A stretch of DNA of 64,000 nucleotides from Endozoicomonas sp. 4G (GTDB taxonomy: Bacteria; Pseudomonadota; Gammaproteobacteria; Pseudomonadales; Endozoicomonadaceae), in contig NZ_CP082909.1 in the NCBI RefSeq assembly GCF_023822025.1, positions 5,438,001 to 5,502,000 on the forward strand, written 5' to 3'. Each line of letters opens with the position of its first letter. The stretch's first letter is position 1. This document shows positions 16,749-24,978 of this stretch, in pieces. The notes under the pieces were generated by a model. The model was not told the DNA's origin. It did not search any database and saw only the letters and a list, made by a program, of their open reading frames with translations. A program made the position numbers and the translations under genes.

Positions 16749-18413
16749 TCACACCTCCAGACTTTTGTATTTTTCACGCAAATGGTTGCGAATGGCCACT
16801 GCTGAAAGGTTGAGAACCGCAATGACCACCACCAGTAGCAGAGCTGTGGCGTAAACCAATGGTCTGGCTGCTTCTACGTTGGGGCTCTGGAAGCCGACAT
16901 CGTAAATATGGAACCCCAGGTGCATAAATTTCTGATCCAGATGCAGGTATGGGTAATTGCTATCCAGAGGCAGGCTGGGAGCCAGCTTAACCACGCCAAC
17001 CAGCATCAGTGGCGCTACTTCACCGGCAGCACGGGCAACCGCCAGAATTAACCCTGTCATCATGGCTGGGCTGGCCATGGGCAGCACCACACGCCAAAGA
17101 GTTTCTGCCTTGGTTGCCCCCAGTGCCAGACTGCCCTCACGGACAGAGCTTGGAATGCGTGACAGCCCTTCTTCGGTGGCAACGATGACCACGGGTAACG
17201 TTAACAGGGCCAGGGTAATCGACGCCCAGAGCAATCCCGGTGTCCCGAAGGTCGGTGAGGGCAGTGCTTCCTCGAAGAACAGCTGGTCAATCTGACCACC
17301 GGCAAAGTAGATGAAGAAACCGAGGCCAAAGACACCGTAGACAATGGAAGGGACGCCAGCCAGATTATTCACGGCTACCCGAATGGCCCGGGTCAGCCAG
17401 CCCTGATTGGCGTATTCCCGGAGATAAACCGCTGCGATGACACCAAAGGGTGTCACGATGATCGACATCAGAATCACCATCATGACCGTACCAAAAATGG
17501 CTGGGAAAACGCCCCCTTCTGTATTCGCCTCTCTGGGGTCGTCAGTGATAAATTCGCCTAACTTGTCGAGATAAAAAAGCACCTTCTCGGTCAGGGTCAT
17601 GGCATTGGGTTTATAGGCCCGAACGATTTTGCTAAAAGACTGCTCGATCTCTGTGCCATCTATAGTGGTAGCCATCAGGCTGTCACGGTTGAACGCTACG
17701 TACAGATCACCCAGCCTGGCTTCCATCACCTTATATTCAGCCTGATAAGCTTTGCGTTGTGCCTCGATATCGGCGAGCGCCTGGGGAGTGGCTGTACCTT
17801 CCAGTTCGAGACCCCGCTGCTCCAGACGCAGGAGCTCCAGCTTAGCGTTGACGGAACCTATTTCGTGCTTTTCAATGGCGTAGATTTCGTCGTAGATCGC
17901 CAGGGCTCTGTCCAGTCTCTTCTGGAATTCTGGCCAGGCAGCTTCACCCTCTGCCACGACTTTACCATCCTGTTTGATGCTGTTCAGGTAACCGTAGAAG
18001 TTACCCCACTCCCGGCGCTCCATGGCAACGATATTTTCAGGGTAATGGCGGTTCTCAAGCCAAAGGTCGATCACCCAGGCAAAGTCCGAACCTGAAACAT
18101 CTCGGTTACCCACTTTCAGCAAATCACGGGTCACTGCTTCCATTCCCTTTGGAACCGGGAGACCGGCAGCCTTAAGACGGGTGGCAGAAACGGTTTCGGT
18201 ATCGACAATTTCGCCAGCGATTAACTGGGCTTGATGACCGGGAGGGGCATAGTCAGCCACCAGAATGTGTCCCGGCCAGAAGTGACCCAGACCCCGGATT
18301 GCAATCAAGCCCAGAAGACCGACCACAAGAATGACACTGATGGCAACCGCTCCGGCATTCAGCCAAACCCAGGGCGAGCCCGTTTGATACCACTGAGTTA
18401 TTTTATTGCTCAT
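16749..18413 (-). CDS. pstA: PstA, phosphate ABC transporter permease
   Basis: A 554-residue inner-membrane permease of the long Pseudomonas-type PstA. One transmembrane helix (about 20-40) is followed by a periplasmic, largely helical insert of about 240 residues, then the five-helix permease domain with the EAA-like loop (EEGLSRIPSSVREGSLALGATKAETLWRV, about residues 410-440). It pairs with PstC. Its start lies 15 bp after the pstC stop, so the genes are co-transcribed. Confidence 0.95.
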   Translation of the reverse strand: MSNKITQWYQTGSPWVWLNAGAVAISVILVVGLLGLIAIRGLGHFWPGHILVADYAPPGHQAQLIAGEIVDTETVSATRLKAAGLPVPKGMEAVTRDLLKVGNRDVSGSDFAWVIDLWLENRHYPENIVAMERREWGNFYGYLNSIKQDGKVVAEGEAAWPEFQKRLDRALAIYDEIYAIEKHEIGSVNAKLELLRLEQRGLELEGTATPQALADIEAQRKAYQAEYKVMEARLGDLYVAFNRDSLMATTIDGTEIEQSFSKIVRAYKPNAMTLTEKVLFYLDKLGEFITDDPREANTEGGVFPAIFGTVMMVILMSIIVTPFGVIAAVYLREYANQGWLTRAIRVAVNNLAGVPSIVYGVFGLGFFIYFAGGQIDQLFFEEALPSPTFGTPGLLWASITLALLTLPVVIVATEEGLSRIPSSVREGSLALGATKAETLWRVVLPMASPAMMTGLILAVARAAGEVAPLMLVGVVKLAPSLPLDSNYPYLHLDQKFMHLGFHIYDVGFQSPNVEAARPLVYATALLLVVVIAVLNLSAVAIRNHLREKYKSLEV

Positions 18414-18428
18414 GTTCCGGCTCCTTCC

Positions 18429-20702
18429 CTAAAGCGAACTGTACTTCTTGCGCAGTCGATGACGAACCATCTCGGCAGCGGTGTTCACCACAAAAGTGAA
18501 CAGAAACAGCACCAGTGCCGCAAGGAACAGAATGCGATAGTGGCTGCTGCCGACTTCGGATTCCGGCATTTCTACCGCAATGTTGGCAGCCAGGGTTCTC
18601 ATGCCCTCGAAGATATTGGCGTCCATGATCGGCGTGTTGCCAGTGGCCATCAGCACAATCATGGTTTCACCCACGGCACGACCCATACCAATCATCACGG
18701 CGGAGAATATGCCCGGACTGGCGGTCAGCAGAACCACCCGCATCAGTGTCTGCCAGGGGGTTGCGCCCAGTGCCAGAGAGCCGTAGCTCAGATGTTTGGG
18801 AACACTGAAAATGGCATCCTCTGCGATGGAGAAAATGGTGGGGATTACAGCAAAGCCCATAGCCAGCCCCACCACCAGAGCATTACGCTGATCGTAAGGA
18901 ATACCCAGCTCAGAGGTCAGCCAGGTTCTCAGGTCGCCATTAAAGAGGGTGGCTTCGATGGTGCCGTTGAGGTTCATGGCAATAGCACCACTGATCAGTA
19001 CCACAGGGATCAGCAGGGCAGCCTGCCAACCTTCTGGAATAGCGTGGCGAATTCGACCGGGCATCGAGTCCCAGGCAAACGCAAACAGCACTATGCTGAC
19101 TGGAACAATCAGCAGCAGCGCAAAGATGCCCGCCAGATTGTTCTCGATCAGGGGAGCCAGCCAGAGACCGGCCAGAAACCCCAGGATGACCGTAGGCAGT
19201 GCTTCCATCAATTCAATAACAGGCTTTACCTTACGGCGCATGGCAGGGGCCATGAAGTAAGCGGTATAGATGGCTCCGGCTATGGCCAGAGGCGTCGCCA
19301 GTAACATGGCGTAAAAGGCGGCCTTGAGGGTTCCGAAGGCCAGGGGAGTCAGGCTCAGTTTTGGCTCAAAGTCATTGGTCGAAGCTGAGGACTGCCAGAT
19401 GTATTCAGGTTGCTCATAGCCTTCATACCAGACTTTACCCCAGAGTGCCGACAGGGAGACTTCCGGATGTTCATTCTCAATACGCCAGAATTCGGTAGCG
19501 CCATTGCTGCTCACCAGCATATAGTTGCTGCGGGGAGCAATAACCAGTTGCTCAACAGGACCATTGCTCAGCTTCCGGGTCAGCAGGGTTCTGTTAGCGG
19601 TGGTGTAGAAAATGCCAACATTGCCCTTGTCGTCGGCTGCCAGAAAGCCCTTGCGGCGATGCTCGGGGACAATCTGTGTAATCGGTTCACCGGTCAGCTC
19701 GAATTCACGGATTCGCTGCAGACGCCACTGGTTTTGTTTATCTCTGACCATGAACCACTGGCTGATCATACCGGTGTCATCGCCGATCAGCAGGGAAGTT
19801 CCGCCCAGCAGGAACGTCATGGTCGTCACTTTGGCCGAGTGGGTCGTCAGGTCCGTTTCTGAAACCACATGAGGTTGATGAAGATTGCTGATATCGATCA
19901 ATGTCAGCTCGTCGCTACCGGATTGAACAAACAGCCAGCGTTGATCCGGAGCAATCAGGACATCGTGAATACGCCCATCCACTTCAGGCAGGGTGATACG
20001 TTCTTCTGTCAGTGTGACCTCTTCGGTCAGGAAGTCTAATTCCTTGGTAAAAGCGGTCATGTACAGGCGCTGGTCACCATAACCGGTGAGCAACAGCTGG
20101 TCTTCACTGTCACTGATGCTCAGGTGTGAAACAGCCTGTTGACCTGCTATCAAATCAATCGCCTGCTCACCGTATGGGTAGCTGATTTTGGGGGTGATCA
20201 GTCGTTTATCATCCGGCCAGGTAATTTTATAGAGGTGCTTGAAAATAATGACCTGACCATTACTCAGACCGGCGGCCAGCAGGTTGTTATCAACCGGATC
20301 ATTGGCAATGGTGGTGACTGAGGTGCCAGCAGGAAGGGGCAGGGAATAGTGATATTTCTGCGCCCCGGTTCCGGTGGCGGAAAACGTCATGGCACCGTCA
20401 GCGGTGATGGAAAAAGCCAGTTCCGCCTGTTCTTCCATGCTCTGGTACAGTGGGCGTTGCTCTTCGGTAAGTGTCTGTGTCCAGGTGCTGGTTTGTTCAA
20501 TGTCTGCGCTTTTGAATAAGGGAGCCACCTCGTAAAGAAGGTAAATAAAGATCAGCAGGATGGCAGCAATAACACCGAGACCACCCACGGCCACACTCCA
20601 GCGGGTCAGGTGATCTTTGAAAAAGCGAAGTGACTGATGGCGTTTATGGGCCGGGGTGTTGTAATCGACACCAGGGCTGTCTTCTATTATTGGTGGGTAC
20701 AT
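18429..20702 (-). CDS. pstC: PstC, phosphate ABC transporter permease
   Basis: A 757-residue permease of the long type found in Pseudomonas and relatives. One membrane helix (about 38-60) precedes a periplasmic beta-rich domain of about 380 residues with WD/propeller-like repeats (for example TALIDIS- and SNGQVIIF-like strands). The six-helix permease domain is C-terminal and has the EAA-type loop (AIFSVPKHLSYGSLALGATPWQTL). A Pho box lies about 45 bp upstream. pstS, normally adjacent, is separated from it by an oppositely oriented transporter gene. Confidence 0.94.
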   Translation of the reverse strand: MYPPIIEDSPGVDYNTPAHKRHQSLRFFKDHLTRWSVAVGGLGVIAAILLIFIYLLYEVAPLFKSADIEQTSTWTQTLTEEQRPLYQSMEEQAELAFSITADGAMTFSATGTGAQKYHYSLPLPAGTSVTTIANDPVDNNLLAAGLSNGQVIIFKHLYKITWPDDKRLITPKISYPYGEQAIDLIAGQQAVSHLSISDSEDQLLLTGYGDQRLYMTAFTKELDFLTEEVTLTEERITLPEVDGRIHDVLIAPDQRWLFVQSGSDELTLIDISNLHQPHVVSETDLTTHSAKVTTMTFLLGGTSLLIGDDTGMISQWFMVRDKQNQWRLQRIREFELTGEPITQIVPEHRRKGFLAADDKGNVGIFYTTANRTLLTRKLSNGPVEQLVIAPRSNYMLVSSNGATEFWRIENEHPEVSLSALWGKVWYEGYEQPEYIWQSSASTNDFEPKLSLTPLAFGTLKAAFYAMLLATPLAIAGAIYTAYFMAPAMRRKVKPVIELMEALPTVILGFLAGLWLAPLIENNLAGIFALLLIVPVSIVLFAFAWDSMPGRIRHAIPEGWQAALLIPVVLISGAIAMNLNGTIEATLFNGDLRTWLTSELGIPYDQRNALVVGLAMGFAVIPTIFSIAEDAIFSVPKHLSYGSLALGATPWQTLMRVVLLTASPGIFSAVMIGMGRAVGETMIVLMATGNTPIMDANIFEGMRTLAANIAVEMPESEVGSSHYRILFLAALVLFLFTFVVNTAAEMVRHRLRKKYSSL

Positions 20703-20746
20703 GGCACTGGTCGCAGGGATTATTGATCGTACCTTAAAGGGCCTGT

Positions 20747-20764
20747 GTTACAAAAATATGACAG
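20747..20764 (-). promoter_or_regulatory. Pho box upstream of pstC
   Basis: On the minus strand the sequence reads CTGTCATATTTTTGTAAC. The first half matches the PhoB consensus half-site CTGTCAT exactly; the second half is a weaker match at the right 11-bp spacing. It is positioned for PhoB activation of pstCAB-phoU independently of pstS. Confidence 0.65.
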
Positions 20765-20882
20765 AATTGAAAAAAATGGGAGACAGATCACAGCATAGCT
20801 TGGGAATCTTTGGCTCGCTTTTTCAGCAGGGTCTGTTAAGATCGACCGTCCAAACAGATGATTCCATCAGGAAGCTTTATCC

Positions 20883-20990
20883 ATGCAATCAAGACAATTG
20901 TCCTTGTCTACAACGGGTTGTTTTTCCCTGACAGTGTTCTCTCAAACTGCTGCTGCCCCTCTGCATCCCCACCATCATTCCCATCATTGA
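20883..20990 (+). CDS. Histidine-rich leader peptide (35 aa)
   Basis: A short frame starting with ATG 20883 and ending with TGA 20988-20990. Six of its last nine residues are histidine (L-H-P-H-H-H-S-H-H-stop). This is the layout of a his-type transcription attenuator, in which ribosome stalling at histidine codons decides which RNA hairpin forms. A hairpin begins at the stop codon. The next gene, 178 bp downstream, is a YuiF/NhaC-like carrier, so the leader suggests that the carrier transports histidine. I see no other function for it. The surrounding non-coding stretch (20703-21167) otherwise holds only the pstC Pho box and the promoter area. Confidence 0.75.
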   Translation: MQSRQLSLSTTGCFSLTVFSQTAAAPLHPHHHSHH

Positions 20991-21013
20991 TTCCTGACCG
21001 CTTTATCAGGAAT
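20990..21013 (+). promoter_or_regulatory. Hairpin at the leader stop, with possible alternative pairing
   Basis: ATTCCTGA (20990-20997) pairs with TCAGGAAT (21006-21013). Competing pairings exist: GCTTTAT (21000-21006) with ATAAAGC (21068-21074), and ATTCCT with AGGAAT at 21061-21066. Mutually exclusive stems next to a His-codon run fit an attenuator, but no strong T-run is seen, so the termination mechanism is uncertain. Confidence 0.5.
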
Positions 21014-21167
21014 ATCCCTATGCTTTAAATACTTGCTTAGCCCGCTGGCGCTCTATTTGCAGGAATAATAAAGCTATTAACTAAAACTGATTTATGCCGC
21101 TATAGCTCATGCTCCATAGCTGACTGTTGCTGGCGGTAATAACGAAAAAATACCATTTGGAAATACT

Positions 21168-22490
21168 ATGAACGCAGTGATTCTGGCGGTCGCCGTCATG
21201 CTCGTATTGAGTTTGTTGCGCGTCAATGTGGTTCTGGCGCTCTTTATTGGGGCGATGGCCGGGGGAATGATCGGAGGTCTGGATATTGTTCAGACTCTGG
21301 AGGCATTTTCCAGAGGTTTAGGCGGTGGCGTGGGTATTGCCATTAGTTACGCCATGCTGGGTGCTTTTGCTATGGCCATTGCCCGCTCCGGTATACCTGA
21401 GTGGATGGCTGGCAAGATCATCCGCACAGTGAAGAGCAGTAATAGCTCTCATAACAATGTAAAGCTAAAGTACGGTTTGTTCCTGACCATGGTGTTGATG
21501 GCCTTTTCTTCCCAGAATCTGGTGCCCATCCATATCGCTTTTATTCCCATACTGATTCCACCCCTGTTATCAGTATTCAGTGCTATGGCGATTGATCGCC
21601 GTCAGGTGGCCTGTCTGCTGACCTTTGGTCTTACTGCAACCTATATGCTCTTTCCAATCGGTTTTGGCAGTGTCTATCTGAATCAGATTCTTGGTGGCAA
21701 CCTGCAGGAAAATGGGCTGGATATTGAGCTGAGCCAAATGCCGCTGGCCATGGCGATTCCTGTTTTTGGCATGTTCCTGGGATTGCTGATCGCGGTATTT
21801 TTCAGTTATCGAAAGCCAAGGGCCTATCGTCAGGCAGAAACCCTTTTGATTCATCAGCAAGAGGTTCAGTTAAGTAAGCCTGTCATCATTACCTCTGTCA
21901 TTGCCATCGCGGTTTTGCTGGTGAGTCAATTGCTGGCCGGATCCATGGTTCTTGGGGCTGCACTGGGTTTTATTATCATGGTCATTGGGCGAATCGTCTG
22001 TTGGCGGGAAGCAGACGAGGTGTTCAATGAAGGTCTGCGAATGATGGCGGTTTTTGGCTTCATTATGATCTCGGCGGCAGGCTTTGCCGAGGTGCTCCGC
22101 TCAACAGGTGATATTCCTGAGCTGGTGGGTCAGGTGCAGATGTTTGTTGGCAACAGTCAGGCGCTTGCCGCCATTCTTATGCTTCTGGTCGGGCTGCTGA
22201 TTACTATGGGTATTGGTTCTTCGTTCTCAACGGTGCCGATTATTGCCACCCTTTATGTGCCGCTGGGTATGGAGCTCGGTTTTACGCCGCTGGCGATAGC
22301 CTGTCTGGTAGGTGCCGCAGGAGCGTTAGGGGATGCGGGCTCTCCGGTTTCAGAATCCACCATTGGCCCCACCGCTGGCTTGAATGTGGATGGTCAGCAC
22401 GACCACATTCGGGATTCGGTGATTCCCACCTTTTTACACTTCAATATTCCCATGATCATTTTTGGCTGGATTGCCGCCATGATTCTCTGA
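21168..22490 (+). CDS. YuiF/NhaC-family carrier, probable histidine transporter
   Basis: A 440-residue membrane protein with about 11-12 hydrophobic helices, of the Na+/H+ antiporter (NhaC/YuiF) superfamily. It shows the family's paired re-entrant-type regions (SSQNLVPIHIAFIPILIPP in the first half; GALGDAGSPVSESTIGPTAGL in the second). Annotation by homology alone would say sodium/proton antiporter. The histidine-rich leader just upstream argues for histidine uptake, and members of this family have been proposed as histidine transporters in other bacteria. It sits alone between pstC and pstS, facing pstS. It ends 15 bp before a shared hairpin. Confidence 0.85.
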   Translation: MNAVILAVAVMLVLSLLRVNVVLALFIGAMAGGMIGGLDIVQTLEAFSRGLGGGVGIAISYAMLGAFAMAIARSGIPEWMAGKIIRTVKSSNSSHNNVKLKYGLFLTMVLMAFSSQNLVPIHIAFIPILIPPLLSVFSAMAIDRRQVACLLTFGLTATYMLFPIGFGSVYLNQILGGNLQENGLDIELSQMPLAMAIPVFGMFLGLLIAVFFSYRKPRAYRQAETLLIHQQEVQLSKPVIITSVIAIAVLLVSQLLAGSMVLGAALGFIIMVIGRIVCWREADEVFNEGLRMMAVFGFIMISAAGFAEVLRSTGDIPELVGQVQMFVGNSQALAAILMLLVGLLITMGIGSSFSTVPIIATLYVPLGMELGFTPLAIACLVGAAGALGDAGSPVSESTIGPTAGLNVDGQHDHIRDSVIPTFLHFNIPMIIFGWIAAMIL

Positions 22491-22504
22491 GCCAAAAATG
22501 AAAA

Positions 22505-22522
22505 CGGGGCCAGTTGGCCCCG
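22505..22522 (-). terminator. Intrinsic terminator for pstS
   Basis: CGGGGCCA / TGGCCCCG is a GC-rich 8-bp stem with a 2-nt loop between the convergent transporter and pstS genes. On the minus strand it is followed by TTTTCATTTTT, giving a standard intrinsic terminator for pstS. The hairpin may also end the plus-strand transcript. Confidence 0.75.
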
Positions 22523-22547
22523 CGTGCATCACTCATCAAGCGGTGGA

Positions 22548-23513
22548 TTACAGCTCGAGTTCAGACCGATACTTTTCAACCACCTTGGCAGGCAAGGGGA
22601 TGTAGCCATCTTTAACCACCACTTCCTGACCCTGCTGGGACAGCACCAGTTTCAGGAATTCAGCTTCCATGGGAGGCAGTTTCTTGTTGGGCTGCTTGTT
22701 AACGTATACATACAGGAAACGAGACAGTGGGTAAGAGTTGTTGACAGCGTTAGTGGGCGTGGCTTCAACAAAGGGCTGACCGGCTTTTCTGGCCAGGGGG
22801 ACAGTACGTACACTGGACGTCTGGTAGCCAATCCCGGAATAGCCAATGCCATTAACAGAAGCACTGACCGATTGTACGACAGAAGCAGAACCCGGCTGTT
22901 CGTTGACGTTGTTACGGAAGTCACCTTTACACAGGGCTTTCTTCTTGAAGTAACCGTAGGTGCCGGATACCGAGTTACGGCCATATAGCTGGATTGAACG
23001 GTTTTTCCAGACTCCGTCCAGACCCGCACCGCCCCAAGTGGTGATGTCTTTGTCGCCGCCACACTTGCGGGTGGAAGAGAAAATAGCGTCCACCTGCGCC
23101 ATGGTCAGCCCCTTGATGGGGTTGTCTTTGTTGACGAAAACCGCCAGAGCATCAATAGCGACCGGAACGGCAGTGGGCTTGTAGCCGTGTTTCTTCTCAA
23201 AAGCTTCCAGTTCCTTGTCTTTCATTTTGCGGCTCATGGGGCCGATGTTGGAAGTCCCTTCAGTCAGGGCGGGTGGTGCAGTCGAAGAACCCGCTGCCTG
23301 AATCTGTACATTGACATTAGGGTATTCACGTTTGAAATCTTCTGCCCACAGGGTCATCAGATTGGCCAACGTGTCAGAGCCGACACTGGACAGGTTGCCT
23401 GATACACCACTGGCTTTCTGGTAAGTGGGGATTTCGGCGTCGATCTGACTGGCAGAAGCCGCCTGTATGCCAGCAGCAAGGGTCATTGTTGTTATTAGGG
23501 CTTTAAGTTTCAT
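22548..23513 (-). CDS. pstS: PstS, periplasmic phosphate-binding protein
   Basis: A 321-residue secreted binding protein. A signal peptide ([21 protein letters not shown]) is followed by the phosphate-binding loops [10 protein letters not shown], the [24 protein letters not shown] region and [12 protein letters not shown]. It delivers phosphate to PstCAB. Length is normal for the Pseudomonas type. An AGGAGA ribosome site precedes ATG 23513. Upstream come a triplicated 18-bp repeat and a Pho box. It is separated from pstC by a divergent transporter gene, so it has its own promoter and terminator. Confidence 0.95.
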   Translation of the reverse strand: MKLKALITTMTLAAGIQAASASQIDAEIPTYQKASGVSGNLSSVGSDTLANLMTLWAEDFKREYPNVNVQIQAAGSSTAPPALTEGTSNIGPMSRKMKDKELEAFEKKHGYKPTAVPVAIDALAVFVNKDNPIKGLTMAQVDAIFSSTRKCGGDKDITTWGGAGLDGVWKNRSIQLYGRNSVSGTYGYFKKKALCKGDFRNNVNEQPGSASVVQSVSASVNGIGYSGIGYQTSSVRTVPLARKAGQPFVEATPTNAVNNSYPLSRFLYVYVNKQPNKKLPPMEAEFLKLVLSQQGQEVVVKDGYIPLPAKVVEKYRSELEL

Positions 23514-23550
23514 CCGTGTCTCTCCTGAAGGGATTTTTTGAGCCTCTCTT

Positions 23551-23622
23551 TAACGGCTGTAGGCACTTTAACGGCTGTAGGCACTTTAACGGCTGTAGGC
23601 ACTTCTACGACTATAGGCATGT
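23551..23622. repeat. Three perfect 18-bp tandem repeats plus one degenerate copy
   Basis: TAACGGCTGTAGGCACTT occurs three times without a mismatch (23551-23568, 23569-23586, 23587-23604). A fourth, diverged copy runs to 23622. They lie between the Pho box and the ribosome site of pstS, most likely in the 5' untranslated region, and would lengthen it by whole 18-bp steps. Confidence 0.95.
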
Positions 23623-23641
23623 ATCTACTGACAAAAACTAT

Positions 23642-23659
23642 AAGGTGAAAATGTGACAG
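23642..23659 (-). promoter_or_regulatory. Pho box upstream of pstS
   Basis: Minus-strand CTGTCACATTTTCACCTT has a perfect first PhoB half-site (CTGTCAC) and a degenerate second one. It lies about 130 bp upstream of the pstS start, further away than usual because of the tandem repeats in between. Confidence 0.65.
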
Positions 23660-23709
23660 TTATATGACCGACGAAGAAAGCCGTTTATTCGCAATCTGAA
23701 GTGATTGTC

Positions 23710-24378
23710 TTACGGGCAGACACAGGATGTTGTCAGAGTAAACCGGTCAGAAATAGCCAGTTCCAGCTGATCCCCCTGTTTCAAAGGACCGACACCAGCC
23801 GGAGTCCCTGTGAGGATAATATCACCGGGTTCCAGTGTGAAATGACGGCTGATATAGCTGATCAGTCCCGGAATGGAAGTCAGCATGTGGGCTGACGTGT
23901 CTTTCTGACGAATCTGGCCATTGATTTTAAGGCTGAAGTGAATGTCATCAAAATCAGGCAGGTATTCCTTGGCAATAAAGCCTGAAACAGGGCAGCTGCC
24001 GTCAAACGCCTTGGCTATTTCCCAGGGCAGCCCCTTCGCTTTCAGCCGGGATTGAACATCCCGGAGCGTCAGATCCAGTGCCAGCCCTATTGCTTTGATA
24101 GCATCAATACTCTCACTCTCACAGGCATTCTGGAGTTGGGTATCTATCAGGATCGCTATTTCTGTTTCATGATGCACTTCACCGCGATCGACGGGGATAG
24201 CAAAAGGAGTCTCCAAGGATACCAGGGAGGTTGAAGGCTTGATAAACAACACCGGGTCATCGGGCAGAGGGTTGTTTAATTCCCGGATATGCTCAACATA
24301 GTTACGACCGACACAGACAACTTTGCCGGTCGGCAGGTTAATGCGATCGCCACTTAGCCAATGATGCCTGTACTTCAT
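23710..24378 (-). CDS. Fumarylacetoacetate hydrolase (FAH) family protein
   Basis: A 222-residue FAH-family enzyme close to YcgM/FAHD1-type acylpyruvate hydrolases or oxaloacetate decarboxylases. Visible motifs are VCVGRNYVEHIRELNN, the metal ligands in HHETEIAILID, LGLALDLTLRDVQ, KAFDGSCP, and the C-terminal IILTGTPAGVGPL. ATG 24378 has a strong AGGAAG site. The more distal in-frame start at 24483 is less likely. Exact substrate cannot be told from sequence. It is divergent from DUF4404. Confidence 0.9.
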   Translation of the reverse strand: MKYRHHWLSGDRINLPTGKVVCVGRNYVEHIRELNNPLPDDPVLFIKPSTSLVSLETPFAIPVDRGEVHHETEIAILIDTQLQNACESESIDAIKAIGLALDLTLRDVQSRLKAKGLPWEIAKAFDGSCPVSGFIAKEYLPDFDDIHFSLKINGQIRQKDTSAHMLTSIPGLISYISRHFTLEPGDIILTGTPAGVGPLKQGDQLELAISDRFTLTTSCVCP

Positions 24379-24530
24379 GAGGCTTCCTTTTTGTTGGTTT
24401 GTTCTTGTATTGTTATTTTGCTCATAGCTTGATACATCATGAGTATTAATCAGTCGTTTATTCATGCTACAACTATCATTCACAGTACAGACATTCGTTT
24501 TCCAGATTAACCGGATCCCAGGAGCACGTC

Positions 24531-24791
24531 ATGTCCGAAGAACTCCAGATCAATATCCAGAACCTGCACGACCTGATTGAAGGGCAACCTGTGGATGATT
24601 GTACAGCAGGCGCCCTCAAGCAGATTACCGACGAGCTACAGCTGGCGCTGGCTCAGGCAGAGGGCGACATACCCCTGCAGGACTACAACGAACAGCTTGA
24701 GCAGGAAGCCATCAAATTTTCCGAAGACCACCCGGCATTGTCTCAGGCTATCAGACAGATTCTGACTACGTTGTCGAGTATAGGTGTCTGA
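24531..24791 (+). CDS. DUF4404 family small protein
   Basis: An 86-residue acidic protein with two or three helices and no cysteine pairs or membrane segments. Its pattern (an L-x-x-L-H-x-L-type start, PLQDYNEQLEQEAIKFSEDHP, then a short helix ending in LSSIGV) matches the DUF4404 family found in Pseudomonas and relatives. Function unknown. A GGAG site lies just before ATG 24531. The next gene is serA 187 bp further on. Confidence 0.8.
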   Translation: MSEELQINIQNLHDLIEGQPVDDCTAGALKQITDELQLALAQAEGDIPLQDYNEQLEQEAIKFSEDHPALSQAIRQILTTLSSIGV

Positions 24792-24978
24792 AACAGAAAC
24801 GCATCATAACTGCTCTACACTCGAGGTTTAAACCCCGTCGTGGTGATTGGACAAAAAATCCAGAGGTTGCCTCCTTAAGATAAGGCTCTTTTTCTTTTGT
24901 GTGCTATTATCCTCAGCCCGACTGGTTGTAAAGCCAGCTACTATACACGGTAGATAATAAGACATCTGAGCCATTGTT

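Noticed and set aside
18231-19304. A 357-codon plus-strand frame opposite pstA/pstC
   Set aside because: It lies entirely antisense to two well-supported permease genes and its composition (His/Gln-rich) is what the reverse strand of membrane-protein codons gives.
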